Assembly: GCA_913054375.1 (NCBI GenBank)
Contig: CAJXIQ010000007.1
Location: forward strand, 1-32,606
Source: an uncultured Bacteroidota bacterium
GTDB taxonomy: Bacteria > Bacteroidota > Bacteroidia > NS11-12g > UBA9320
Reading direction: 5' to 3'
DNA length: 32,606 nt
The position numbers and the translations under genes are program-made. The notes below the pieces were generated by a model that saw nothing but the letters and a program-made list of their open reading frames with translations, was not told the origin of the DNA and ran no database searches. Each line of letters opens with the position of its first letter. The first letter of the stretch is position 1. Of this stretch, positions 8,405 through 15,946 are shown piece by piece.

Positions 8405-9004
8405 CTAGTACTTGATAAATTTACGCGTCTCAACGTGCCGATCAGGGTAGGTCAATTGTATAGTATAAACTCCTGGCGTTAGGTCGGTTACCGTTACTAC
8501 AGGGGTGAAGTCTCCTTGTTTTTTTATTTGCCCAATACGATTGGTTATTTGCAGTGTTTGCGGTGGCTGCTCGGCTCTTATATGCAGCTCATTTACCGCA
8601 GGGTTCGGATAAATATCAAACGTTACTTTATATGTTTTTTTAAAAGCGGCTATTGCATGACCTGCTCTAATTTGGTATCCATTCTTCAGTTTGTTTTTGG
8701 ACCCTCCCATATCTTGATTACCTTGATATGCTCCGCTGTATTGGCGGTCATCGTCTCCACCGCCACCTTGACCATCCCAATCCTCATACACCAATGTATC
8801 ATCTACTTGGTTTTTAGCCGTGGGTATATCGTATTTGTTCTCTGTAGTATTACTATCTAACAGGGTAATACTAGCCTTCTTTGGATTTTTTTTACCGTTT
8901 TTATCTTTATCGCCCCCTTCTGCCGTAGCGCAAGAGATACTAGCCACTGCTACCAGCATAAATGCTGTGAGTAGAAAGCGAAATGTATTCTGCGATTTTG
9001 TCAT
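8405..9004 (-). CDS. Small secreted protein with T9SS type A C-terminal sorting domain
   Basis: About 199 residues with three parts. The N-terminus is a hydrophobic signal (FRFLLTAFMLVAVASISC). The middle is low complexity and rich in Lys, Asp and Gly, with a run GQGGGGDDDRQYSG. The C-terminal ~75-residue domain contains FDIYPNPAVNELHIRAE, TNRIGQI and TDLTPGVYTIQL, and ends RKFIKY. This is the Por/type IX secretion A-type sorting domain. The domain should direct export across the outer membrane and cell-surface attachment or release. The track's start at 9052 adds 16 residues with no signal character; the ATG at 9004 gives a clean signal sequence. I do not recognise the middle region. It lies 36 bp upstream of the response regulator and may be co-transcribed with it. 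The Cys ending the signal could be a lipobox, which would be unusual for a T9SS cargo. Confidence 0.85.
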   Translation of the reverse strand: MTKSQNTFRFLLTAFMLVAVASISCATAEGGDKDKNGKKNPKKASITLLDSNTTENKYDIPTAKNQVDDTLVYEDWDGQGGGGDDDRQYSGAYQGNQDMGGSKNKLKNGYQIRAGHAIAAFKKTYKVTFDIYPNPAVNELHIRAEQPPQTLQITNRIGQIKKQGDFTPVVTVTDLTPGVYTIQLTYPDRHVETRKFIKY

Positions 9005-9105
9005 ATCGTAAATATAACGAGAAATAGTTTGAAATGATATGACCCAGTTCATAAAAGGTCTTTTGGACTTGAACAGCGGTCAGAAATGACACAACACAGA
9101 TATTC

Positions 9106-9139
9106 AGTTAAAAGGAAAAGAGAGCCAGTTGACTCTCTT
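9106..9139 (-). terminator. Rho-independent terminator after the TonB-like gene
   Basis: On the minus strand, AAGAGAG and CTCTCTT form a perfect 7-bp stem around an 8-nt loop. The 3' arm is followed by TTCCTTTTAAC, a U-rich tail. It lies about 75 nt after the stop of the TonB-like gene, in the correct orientation to end that transcript. Confidence 0.65.
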
Positions 9140-9212
9140 CATTTAAAAAATGTTACGTTTATGAAAATGTCCTTATTCAAATGATAAGCCAACTATTCAG
9201 GATAACTCTAGC

Positions 9213-9911
9213 CTAATTTAGTTGAATTTGTATGGGTTGTCGTAATCGTACATTCACGTGCTTGCCGCGGTTAGTGCCGGGTGTCCATTTTGGCATTTTA
9301 GTATACACACGTTTGGCTTCATCTTCTAATCCAAAACCGGGTCTAGTGCAGTTAAGTATTTTAAAATCAGAGATATCTCCATATTGGTCTACTACAAATT
9401 CAACATCGAGTTTCACATTGTTTCCGAACTCAAATAGTGGATCTGGTATATCAAATTGAGAAACAATATACTTGATGAGCTCTCTTTCGCCGCCTGGGAA
9501 CTCAGGCATTTGATCTGAGAAATCATGTACTATTGAAGAGGAATCGATTCTTTCTTGTGTTATAAAAAGGGCCATGGGCGTGGGGGGAGTGAAGCTAGGG
9601 GGCGCTATAATTTGATCCTGGGCCTTGAAGAACTCATCTACTTGCTTAATGAGCGCTCTGGCATCAAAAACAGATGCTTTAATAAGTTCAGTTTTTTGAG
9701 GTTTGGGCTCTGTAATGGTTTTGGGCTCAACGAGTGGTCCAAGTACATACGGTTTTTCTGTAAAGGGATTTTCTTGTGTCTTGGGTGGTTCTGCTGAAGC
9801 AACGCCATACTGAAAGTTGAGCATATAGTTCACAAAGAGAAGGGCTAGAATTGAGCCTATCTCAAATAGAATAATTCGGTCTGGTCTTGTTCTGTTTGTT
9901 TTTGGTTGCAT
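9213..9911 (-). CDS. Energy transducer TonB-like protein
   Basis: A 232-residue protein with one N-terminal membrane anchor (about residues 13-32, IILFEIGSILALLFVNYML). A Pro/Lys/Glu-rich periplasmic linker (about 38-110) follows, then a TonB C-terminal domain (about 140-232) preceded by MPEFPGGERELIKYI. The domain includes VEFVVDQYGDISDFKIL, then MPKWTPGTNRGKHVNVRL and terminal PIQIQLN, the usual Bacteroidota TonB ending. Such proteins carry proton-motive energy from ExbBD to outer-membrane receptors. No exbB or exbD is adjacent; the TonB-dependent receptor at 17237 is one possible client, but nothing shows they pair. It is monocistronic by layout, with a clear terminator downstream. Confidence 0.88.
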   Translation of the reverse strand: MQPKTNRTRPDRIILFEIGSILALLFVNYMLNFQYGVASAEPPKTQENPFTEKPYVLGPLVEPKTITEPKPQKTELIKASVFDARALIKQVDEFFKAQDQIIAPPSFTPPTPMALFITQERIDSSSIVHDFSDQMPEFPGGERELIKYIVSQFDIPDPLFEFGNNVKLDVEFVVDQYGDISDFKILNCTRPGFGLEDEAKRVYTKMPKWTPGTNRGKHVNVRLRQPIQIQLN

Positions 9912-10050
9912 AATAATTACTATTTTATGGTGAATACTATGAAATAACCAAAAGGTAAACGAGAAGATTACACAGATTAAACGAGACGTAGGGAAGAGTT
10001 GAGGAACGGAGTGAATAAAGTATTAATGTAGATTCGAAATCAAAGAAAGA

Positions 10051-10446
10051 TTAACCCTGCTTGTCTTTGTATCTTTCTTTTACAATGGTAGGTATAGGAG
10101 TAGGTTTGCCTTCTTCATCTATTCGTACAAAGGTGGTGTTTGTTGTAACTACTACATCTTCTTCTCCGGTATATACGCTCACTTTACGAGCTTCTATTTT
10201 GAAGGTAAGCGACGTGTTGCCCATATGGGCAACTTCGCCATATATGCGAATCAAGAAACCTTCTTTCACAGTTTTTTTAAAAACCAACTCATCTACCTTT
10301 ACGGTCACCATATTGGGTGTATGGCATATGCTTACAGCCATGGCACTTGCGGCTTCATCTATCCAAGCCATCATTATCCCTCCAAAGAGGTTGCCGTGAA
10401 CACCGATGTCCTTGACCATACAAACGTGTGTAGTGATTAGTTGCAT
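10051..10446 (-). CDS. Acyl-CoA thioesterase, hotdog fold (YciA/ACOT-like)
   Basis: A 131-residue single-hotdog thioesterase that would hydrolyse acyl-CoA esters to free acid and CoA in the cytoplasm. The family signature GVHGNLFGGIMMAWIDEAAS supplies the acidic catalytic residue in WIDEAA. It is followed by the strands TVKVDELVFKKTVKEGFLI and TSLTFKIEARK. The acyl-chain range cannot be told from sequence. The track's start (10479) is a TTG that is really the -33 element of the promoter. The ATG at 10446 lies just downstream of a TACCTTTG box and is the likely start. It sits 39 bp downstream of the yifB stop codon but has its own promoter in that gap. Confidence 0.88.
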   Translation of the reverse strand: MQLITTHVCMVKDIGVHGNLFGGIMMAWIDEAASAMAVSICHTPNMVTVKVDELVFKKTVKEGFLIRIYGEVAHMGNTSLTFKIEARKVSVYTGEEDVVVTTNTTFVRIDEEGKPTPIPTIVKERYKDKQG

Positions 10447-10450
10447 GGTA

Positions 10451-10480
10451 CAAAGGTAAGGGGTCCTATTTAAATTCAAA
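10451..10480 (-). promoter_or_regulatory. Bacteroidota promoter (TTTG-18 bp-TACCTTTG) of the thioesterase gene
   Basis: The minus strand has TTTG (10477-10480), an 18-nt spacer, and TACCTTTG (10451-10458), matching both elements of the Bacteroidota housekeeping consensus. The ATG follows after 4 nt, so the transcript should be leaderless or nearly so. This is the best promoter in the window. Confidence 0.65.
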
Positions 10481-10485
10481 CCTAT

Positions 10486-12027
10486 TTAGGCCCCCCAATT
10501 TTCGCGATCCAAACTTCTGTAGTGGATAGCCTCTGCTAGGTGCTCCATGTTTATCGTTTCACTGCCGCTCAGGTCTGCTATGGTTCTACTTACTTTTAGA
10601 ATACGGTCGTAGGCACGAGCAGAGAGGTTTAGTTTGTTCATCGCGTTTTTGAGGAGGAGAGCGCCTTTGGCGTCTATCTCACAGTACTTGCGTATCAGGT
10701 TACTTTCCATCTGGGCATTGCTGTAGAGCGGTAGTGTTTTGAAGCGTTTATTTTGAAGTTCACGGGCGGTTATTACACGCGTTCGAATCGCTTCGCTTTG
10801 TTCCTCATTACCCGTATCTTGCTTGTTTAGCTCATCAAATTTTACGGGAGTTACTTCTATGTGTATATCGATACGGTCGAGCAGTGGTCCGCTAATTTTA
10901 CTGAGGTATTTCTGTACTACTCCCGGAGCACATACGCATTCTTTTTCGGGATGATTGAAGTACCCGCAAGGGCATGGATTCATGCTGGCTACAAGCATCA
11001 TAGAGCAGGGATAATCGACAGAAAACTTCGCTCTACTTATGGTTACGCGTCTGTCTTCCAACGGTTGACGTAATACCTCGAGTACAGTACGCTTAAACTC
11101 AGGCAACTCATCTAAGAATAAAACTCCGTTATGTGCCAAGCTAATTTCTCCTGGTTGTGGATGATTACCACCACCTACCAGAGCAACGTCACTTATGGTG
11201 TGATGCGGACTCCTAAAAGGTCGTTGAGCCATTAGCGTAGCATTGTTTCCCAGTCTACCCGCCACCGAGTGTATCTTAGTGGTTTCTAACGCCTCGTGTA
11301 GATTCATAGGAGGCAGAATGGTGTTGAGTCTTTTGGCTAGCATAGTTTTGCCTGCTCCTGGAGGGCCTATGAGGATTATATTATGACCACCTGCGGCGGC
11401 TATTTCCATTGCTCGTTTTATATTTTCTTGGCCCTTTACATCACTAAAATCGTATACTAATTTGTCTACACTGTCTGCGAACTCATCACGAGGATTTACG
11501 ATGGTTCGTTCAAATTGTTGGGTGCCTTCCAGCAGGCATACTACATCTTTTAGGTTTTCCATTCCATAGACTTCTAGGTCTTTTACTATGGCTGCTTCTC
11601 GGGCGTTTTCTTTGGGTACTATGAGTCTTTTGTAGCCATCTTTCTGAGCCTGTATGGCTATGGGTAGCGCTCCTTTTATGGGTAGGATACTTCCATCTAG
11701 GCTTAGCTCACCCATGATGACGGTTTCTTCTATTAGATCTGCGGTTATGAGTTCTCCTGCAGCCATAACACCAATGGCAATGGTGAGGTCATAAGCAGAA
11801 CCTTCTTTGCGTATATCTGCAGGAGCCATATTGATAACTACACCCTTACGCGGATAGGTGTAGCCACTGTTTTTCATTGCAGCATTTACACGCGGTTGGC
11901 TTTCTTTTACGGCATTATCGGGTAAGCCTATTATTTGGGTTTTGGCTCCTTGGCCTACATCTACTTCTACGGTAATAAGTTGAGCAGAGATTCCGTAAAC
12001 AGCACTTCCATAGGTTTTAATAAGCAT
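10486..12027 (-). CDS. YifB/ComM-family Mg-chelatase-like AAA+ ATPase
   Basis: A 513-residue AAA+ ATPase of the ComM/YifB family. ComM is a helicase-like factor that promotes branch migration during natural transformation; the role in this phylum is less clear. The N-terminal part (about 1-170) is the ChlI/Lon-protease-like S5 fold, with [16 protein letters not shown] and MGELSLDG. The ATPase core has Walker [15 protein letters not shown] near residue 218, [17 protein letters not shown], and Walker [12 protein letters not shown] cysteine cluster, [18 protein letters not shown], follows. The C-terminal Mg_chelatase_C domain has [20 protein letters not shown]. The track's start (12036) is the TTG of a TATATTTG promoter box; the ATG at 12027 is preferred. 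Length and motifs are complete. Confidence 0.95.
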   Translation of the reverse strand: MLIKTYGSAVYGISAQLITVEVDVGQGAKTQIIGLPDNAVKESQPRVNAAMKNSGYTYPRKGVVINMAPADIRKEGSAYDLTIAIGVMAAGELITADLIEETVIMGELSLDGSILPIKGALPIAIQAQKDGYKRLIVPKENAREAAIVKDLEVYGMENLKDVVCLLEGTQQFERTIVNPRDEFADSVDKLVYDFSDVKGQENIKRAMEIAAAGGHNIILIGPPGAGKTMLAKRLNTILPPMNLHEALETTKIHSVAGRLGNNATLMAQRPFRSPHHTISDVALVGGGNHPQPGEISLAHNGVLFLDELPEFKRTVLEVLRQPLEDRRVTISRAKFSVDYPCSMMLVASMNPCPCGYFNHPEKECVCAPGVVQKYLSKISGPLLDRIDIHIEVTPVKFDELNKQDTGNEEQSEAIRTRVITARELQNKRFKTLPLYSNAQMESNLIRKYCEIDAKGALLLKNAMNKLNLSARAYDRILKVSRTIADLSGSETINMEHLAEAIHYRSLDRENWGA

Positions 12028-12033
12028 AGAAGG

Positions 12034-12041
12034 CAAATATA
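12034..12041 (-). promoter_or_regulatory. Bacteroidota -7 promoter box of yifB/comM
   Basis: TATATTTG on the minus strand is a perfect TAnnTTTG match, 6 nt before the ATG at 12027. No clear TTG -33 element is seen at the normal spacing. Confidence 0.5.
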
Positions 12042-12090
12042 GGAGAAGCGCCTTTTATGAGGTTATTTATTCTACGGGTTCAACAGTGCA

Positions 12091-12113
12091 CAGAGGAATA
12101 CTACAATCCTCTG
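12091..12113. other. 7-bp inverted repeat between yifB and the lipoprotein gene
   Basis: CAGAGGA and TCCTCTG form a perfect 7-bp stem with a 9-nt loop. On the minus strand it lies 64 nt after the lipoprotein stop codon and could mark the 3' end of that transcript, but no U-run follows. The rest of the 149-bp gap (12028-12176) shows only the yifB promoter box. Confidence 0.35.
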
Positions 12114-12176
12114 ACCTTCACCAAGCAACGTTGCCTTTTTTGTTAAACTAGGATACCCTTAAAAGCAGGTGAGTGC

Positions 12177-13028
12177 CTAGTCTAAATAGTTGGTTAGCAA
12201 ACTAGATACAGATTGATTTTTCGATCGGAGGTTTATTTTAGCTAACGTCGCTGAATCGAGTACTTCAGTTGCTTTGTTTTCTACTGCTATCAATGGTTTT
12301 TCGTCTGGCGGCTCTGGGAATAGGTTTTGTTCTTTGAACAGTCTTCGTGTTACGGTAGCTACTTCGTGAGCCCCGGTGTAGTTTCCTTGTTGCTCTAGTA
12401 GGTAAGCAAGTGCAATAAGGCCGTATGCATCTTCAGCCGCAGTGGAGTCGGCTTCTTTTCTGAGGGCATAGTACTTCGTTATCAGTTGATTGGCTGTTTT
12501 AAAATCTCCTTTGGCTATGGATACGAACGATTTGTTGAAGTGATCAATGGTGTACATACCCAAAGCTCCAGTTTCATAACTGATTCGCATACTTTCATTG
12601 TAGTAGTCTTCTGCCCGGTCCATATTGCCGATAAGTCGCCACATCTCAGCATTCATGTGCGCTCGGTACATCAGCCATTGTGGATTGCTAGATGATGCAG
12701 CGAGGCTACTTAATTCAAGGCTCAATTGGGCCAAACGGGTGGTGTCCAGTTTACGTTGTGCATTTCTACAAAGAGATGTAAGTGCTCTGCCTACCAGTGT
12801 ATCGTTTTTTGTCTTTCGGCCTATTGCAAGCACGGTATTAGCCAGCTCTATAGATGCTGCGTCGTCCCCTTCTTTGAAGAGTTGGTATGCTTGCCTGAGC
12901 AACTCTTTTGGAGATTGTACTGCGGCAGATACTACGGTATCTTTTTCAGTAGTATTATCTTGCGGTGCAGAGCAACTTGCTACAAGAAGTAGTACAAGCA
13001 TGTATATGGTGTGGGTTGTTTTTGTCAT
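12177..13028 (-). CDS. Putative lipoprotein with TPR-like helical repeats, function unknown
   Basis: A 283-residue protein of unknown function. The N-terminus MTKTTHTIYMLVLLLVASC is a lipoprotein signal with the lipobox cysteine at residue 19, so it is probably anchored to a membrane facing the periplasm or surface. The rest is alpha-helical with TPR-like pairs, for example AYQLFKEGDDAASIELANTV, IGNMDRAEDYYNESMRISYE and LLEQQGNYTGAHEVATVTRR. There are no catalytic motifs. Similar helical stretches precede DNA-binding or kinase domains in other Bacteroidota sensors, but none is present here. The track's start at 13052 adds MLLLPQKN before the signal; the ATG at 13028 gives the better lipoprotein signal and follows a TACTTTTA box (a near match to TAnnTTTG). 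Confidence 0.75.
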   Translation of the reverse strand: MTKTTHTIYMLVLLLVASCSAPQDNTTEKDTVVSAAVQSPKELLRQAYQLFKEGDDAASIELANTVLAIGRKTKNDTLVGRALTSLCRNAQRKLDTTRLAQLSLELSSLAASSSNPQWLMYRAHMNAEMWRLIGNMDRAEDYYNESMRISYETGALGMYTIDHFNKSFVSIAKGDFKTANQLITKYYALRKEADSTAAEDAYGLIALAYLLEQQGNYTGAHEVATVTRRLFKEQNLFPEPPDEKPLIAVENKATEVLDSATLAKINLRSKNQSVSSLLTNYLD

Positions 13029-13100
13029 ATTTTTTTGGGGTAAAAGTAACATAAGACCCCTAGTTATTGTCAGAGCCTTTCGTAATTAACGTATCAGTGA

Positions 13101-14696
13101 CTAGCGAATAAGCTCTACGATTCCTGAAATGCGTTCCTGTTTTTCGGTGCAAAGCATTCGATATTTGACGATATAAAAATAGGTACCTTCAGGCGAAGTG
13201 TCTCCTGAGTTTTCAAACTGCCCATTCCATCCATTTTTAGGATCTTGACTAAAAAACAGTTGATTTCCCCATCTATTGCATATGTACAATTGGAATTCTG
13301 AGGCACCTACTATATCTACTAAATAGGTATCATTATACCCATCATTATCAGGAGTGAATATATTATAAAGATGAAGAGACTCTTTAAACTTGTTTGGAAA
13401 AGAAAGACACACTGAATCCAAACACCCATTTTTATCTGAAACCTTCAGGCACGCAAACACAGAATCAACCAATTTGTCTAATGTATGCTTAGGATTATCT
13501 TCAAAATAAGATGTGCTGCTTGTATCAGCATTTTTAATAGTCCAATAGGGTTGAATTTTATCGCCAATGGAAGTATTTATAAATGGAAACTCAAAACACG
13601 ACTGCTCCGATGTGTCTAGAAGGAAAGCAGCCTCAGGCCTTGGATAAATAGTTATAGCTTTAGTCAAGCTATCAAAGCACCCTTGATCCGATTCTATCGT
13701 CAGTTGAATGGTATGGTCATTTGCACTGGAATAGACTTGGTTAAGTGTATCGATGTTAGGATAATCTGTACTATCAGTCGTCCAGGTAAGGGATTGAACA
13801 GTTCCTTGAACAACGGTGCTTTCATTTACAGCAACGATCTCGTGGCCACGGAAGCACTGCAGACTGTCATCTATGGTAAACTGAGCCTTAGGTTGAGGGT
13901 GAAAAGCTACCTCGTATATCTCACTTGTTCTAGACTGACAACCAATGCCACCTTTTCGGACCGTATAATTTCCTGGCTGCAAAACGGCTATTGTATTATC
14001 ATCATTAGGCCCTTGTATCAGAACGCCATTTCTGAACCATTCGAGATCTGGAGCGGGAGAAGACGTTAGGATTAAAGAATCTGATTCGCACATTAGTGTA
14101 TCGTCTCCAGTAATAGTGATATCGCTTCCAAAAGTAATTTGAAAAATATACGGTGTATTACAAGGAGTTTCTACAACTGAGGAAGTAGATGTTCGGCAGT
14201 TATATGTTGTGCCTGGGTTTAGTGATGAAGGCAATTTTAGAATTATCCAAGACTGCAATTTCTTATTACCGAGACAACCTGGATCCCATACTTTTTCCGC
14301 TGTAAATCGATTGGCTAAATTGGCACTATTATAAACCGTTGAATTGTTAAAATAATTCACTAATTCTGTTATGGTCGAGGATCCTGGGGTAATGAAACTC
14401 CAATTGACTGGGGTGCTTGGAATTGTGTAATCTGTAAAAATAAAAAATTCTGACGACGATGTTCCTTTGCAACAATTCACAAAAGTTCCATCATTATTAA
14501 TGTCAATATATAAACCTCGATTTGAGTTTATCGTATTATTAAGCTCCGAAATACTGCTATGCCATGTTCCGATAGCCAGGTACCTATCGCATCCGTCTTT
14601 GACAACTACACCTACACCTGCGTGGCCATTTGCACTATAGTTTGAGCTCAAGCATGCGAGCAGAAAAAACAGAGTGTAAGCAAAGTTTTTACTCAT
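13101..14696 (-). CDS. Large secreted surface protein with T9SS type B (gliding-motility) C-terminal domain
   Basis: A 531-residue secreted protein. Residues 1-26 are a signal peptide (AYTLFFLLACLSSNYSANGHA). The N-terminal ~185 residues are unrecognised and cysteine-containing, with GSSTITELVNYFNNSTVYNS. The middle has Ig/PKD-like modules typical of Bacteroidota adhesins (LEWFRNGVLIQGPNDDNTIAVLQPGNYTV, then PQPKAQFTIDD and YPRPEAAFLLD). The last ~90 residues are the type B sorting domain, with LYNIFTPDNDGYNDTY, FQLYICNRWGNQLFFS, WNGQ and SPEGTYFYIVKY. Such proteins are exported by type IX secretion and displayed or released. The N-terminal domain resembles the opening of Bacteroidota adhesins, but I cannot assign a ligand or enzymatic activity. 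It lies 72 bp upstream of the lipoprotein gene, on the same strand. Confidence 0.88.
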   Translation of the reverse strand: MSKNFAYTLFFLLACLSSNYSANGHAGVGVVVKDGCDRYLAIGTWHSSISELNNTINSNRGLYIDINNDGTFVNCCKGTSSSEFFIFTDYTIPSTPVNWSFITPGSSTITELVNYFNNSTVYNSANLANRFTAEKVWDPGCLGNKKLQSWIILKLPSSLNPGTTYNCRTSTSSVVETPCNTPYIFQITFGSDITITGDDTLMCESDSLILTSSPAPDLEWFRNGVLIQGPNDDNTIAVLQPGNYTVRKGGIGCQSRTSEIYEVAFHPQPKAQFTIDDSLQCFRGHEIVAVNESTVVQGTVQSLTWTTDSTDYPNIDTLNQVYSSANDHTIQLTIESDQGCFDSLTKAITIYPRPEAAFLLDTSEQSCFEFPFINTSIGDKIQPYWTIKNADTSSTSYFEDNPKHTLDKLVDSVFACLKVSDKNGCLDSVCLSFPNKFKESLHLYNIFTPDNDGYNDTYLVDIVGASEFQLYICNRWGNQLFFSQDPKNGWNGQFENSGDTSPEGTYFYIVKYRMLCTEKQERISGIVELIR

Positions 14697-14992
14697 ATCA
14701 AAATGTGGGATTTTTTAACTTCCTAATGGACATGATTATTATCTGACTCATTATTTTGGTTTGATTAAATCGTAAGTATAAAGGTTAGATAAGAATCTAA
14801 AACTTATGGACTAGACAAAAGTAAAATTTAGTTTCATTATTTCACGTGGTTGAGATTTTTTAAAGTAAAACTTAATAGACTGGACTTTACAGCGTGAGTA
14901 GGATCAGAACGAAACAAATAGCAAACTCAAAACCCTTAAATTATTGACATCGAACTTCTTTAGAAAGGAGTCGAAATAAATAGAAATAATTT
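14697..14992. other. AT-rich 296-bp non-coding gap between the T9SS protein and tmRNA
   Basis: No ORF with coding character is present. On the minus strand a TACTTTTG box (14816-14823) matches TAnnTTTG and lies 120 nt upstream of the T9SS gene start. It could be that gene's promoter with a long leader, but no -33 TTG is visible. An imperfect direct repeat (14799-14816 and 14867-14885) flanks this area. No tmRNA terminator could be recognised. Confidence 0.4.
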
Positions 14993-15367
14993 TGGTGGAG
15001 CTGCCGAGAGTCGAACTCGGGTCCGAATTGGAATAGAATTGCGTTTTCTACATGTTTATTGTCCCTTGGTTTTCGAGATGGGTCAGGTGGGTCAAAAACC
15101 CAACCAATCCTTATCCTACATAATAAATTTTAACGTGGTAGAAATAGGCTAAAATTATCTCAGATTATCGACCGCTTGTGATCCCTCGTATCCGAGACAT
15201 GACTTGGGCAAGCGGATGGCATTTGCTCTAGTCTCTAAGACTACGCAGCCATTGCGAAGTTGTTTTCGCCGGTTGTGTTTTGAAAGTCGAGATTTAAGAG
15301 CCGCACTTTCAACGCTCTACATGCTTACACATCTATCGGCCAACCCGTCAAAAGCCAGAACAGCCCC
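14993..15367 (-). ncRNA. ssrA: Transfer-messenger RNA (tmRNA, ssrA), one-piece
   Basis: tmRNA rescues stalled ribosomes by acting as both tRNA and mRNA. The minus strand starts GGGGCTGTTCTGGC and ends GCAGCTCCACCA. The 5' GGGGCTG pairs with CAGCTCC to make a 7-bp acceptor stem with one G-U pair. The CCA is encoded, and the T-arm GGACCCGAGTTCGACTCTCG contains TTCGA. The tag frame at 15241-15270 reads GGC GAA AAC AAC TTC GCA ATG GCT GCG TAG, so the tag is (A)GENNFAMAA, a variant of the Bacteroidota GENNxAxAA pattern. Length 375 nt is normal. 5' and 3' ends were set from the acceptor stem. Confidence 0.95.
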
Positions 15368-15418
15368 ATATGGTTTGTGATATATGGTATACTATCAAAG
15401 AACACATCTATAACACTG

Positions 15419-15452
15419 CAAAAGTAAGGCCTACGCACTCAAATACGCCAAA
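15419..15452 (-). promoter_or_regulatory. Probable ssrA promoter
   Basis: On the minus strand TACTTTTG (15419-15426) matches the -7 box exactly. TTTG (15449-15452) lies 22 nt upstream, at the long end of the usual spacing. Transcription would begin about 45 nt before the mature tmRNA 5' end, leaving a leader for RNase P to remove. Confidence 0.45.
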
Positions 15453-15495
15453 AGAACACCATTTTACTGCCCCAAACGCTTATATTCGCTAACGT

Positions 15496-15942
15496 ATGCA
15501 CAAAATTTTGCTCGCAGTTATATGTTTACTTGGTTTTACTCAATGCAATAATAAGGTGTATTCTTTACGCGATTTGCCCCCCAAATACATAGAAATAGGC
15601 TCATCTGGAGGCTTTGCAGGCACTGCCAATAGCTACTACTTTTTTCCCAATGGGCAACGCTTTGTAAGCAAAGGACCAATGGGTGCAATAGGGGCTGCCG
15701 ATGCTCAAGAGATAGCACCCGCAACGCCCAAGGACTTTAAAAAGATACTGAAATCGTTGAAGAAAATGGACTTCATTGACATACAGCTGAATGAAATTGG
15801 TAATATGACGTACTTCGTAATACTAAAGACTAAAAAAGATAAAAAGGTAGTGCAATGGAGCAATATGGATACCGCTCCTGAAGCCCTTGTAAAAGCATAC
15901 CGATTTGCTTTAAAGGATATTAACACCACTGCAATAAATTAA
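15496..15942 (+). CDS. Small putative lipoprotein, function unknown
   Basis: A 148-residue protein I do not recognise. Residues 1-17 (MHKILLAVICLLGFTQC) form a lipoprotein-type signal with Cys17 as the likely acylation site. The rest is a small soluble domain with YIEIGSSGGFAGTANSYYFFPNGQ, then a charged region ending in VILKTKKDKKVVQWSNMD and a C-terminal helix. The pattern (glycine-rich start, Phe-Pro-Asn-Gly turn, central FKKILKSLKKMDF) is like small FAD/heme-free periplasmic domains seen widely in Bacteroidota, but no motif identifies it. It is 4 nt upstream of the next gene, so they are likely one transcript. TATATTCG, a near match to the -7 box, precedes the ATG. Confidence 0.7.
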   Translation: MHKILLAVICLLGFTQCNNKVYSLRDLPPKYIEIGSSGGFAGTANSYYFFPNGQRFVSKGPMGAIGAADAQEIAPATPKDFKKILKSLKKMDFIDIQLNEIGNMTYFVILKTKKDKKVVQWSNMDTAPEALVKAYRFALKDINTTAIN

Positions 15943-15946
15943 GAAA

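Noticed and set aside
12122-12144. GCAACGTTGC palindrome followed by TTTTTT on the plus strand, looking like a terminator
   Set aside because: The stem needs a bulge and has a 0-2 nt loop; no plus-strand gene ends nearby, and there is no U-run on the minus strand.
12625-13089. 154-aa plus-strand ORF opposite the TPR-like lipoprotein
   Set aside because: Antisense shadow; the minus-strand product has a clear lipoprotein signal and helical repeats.
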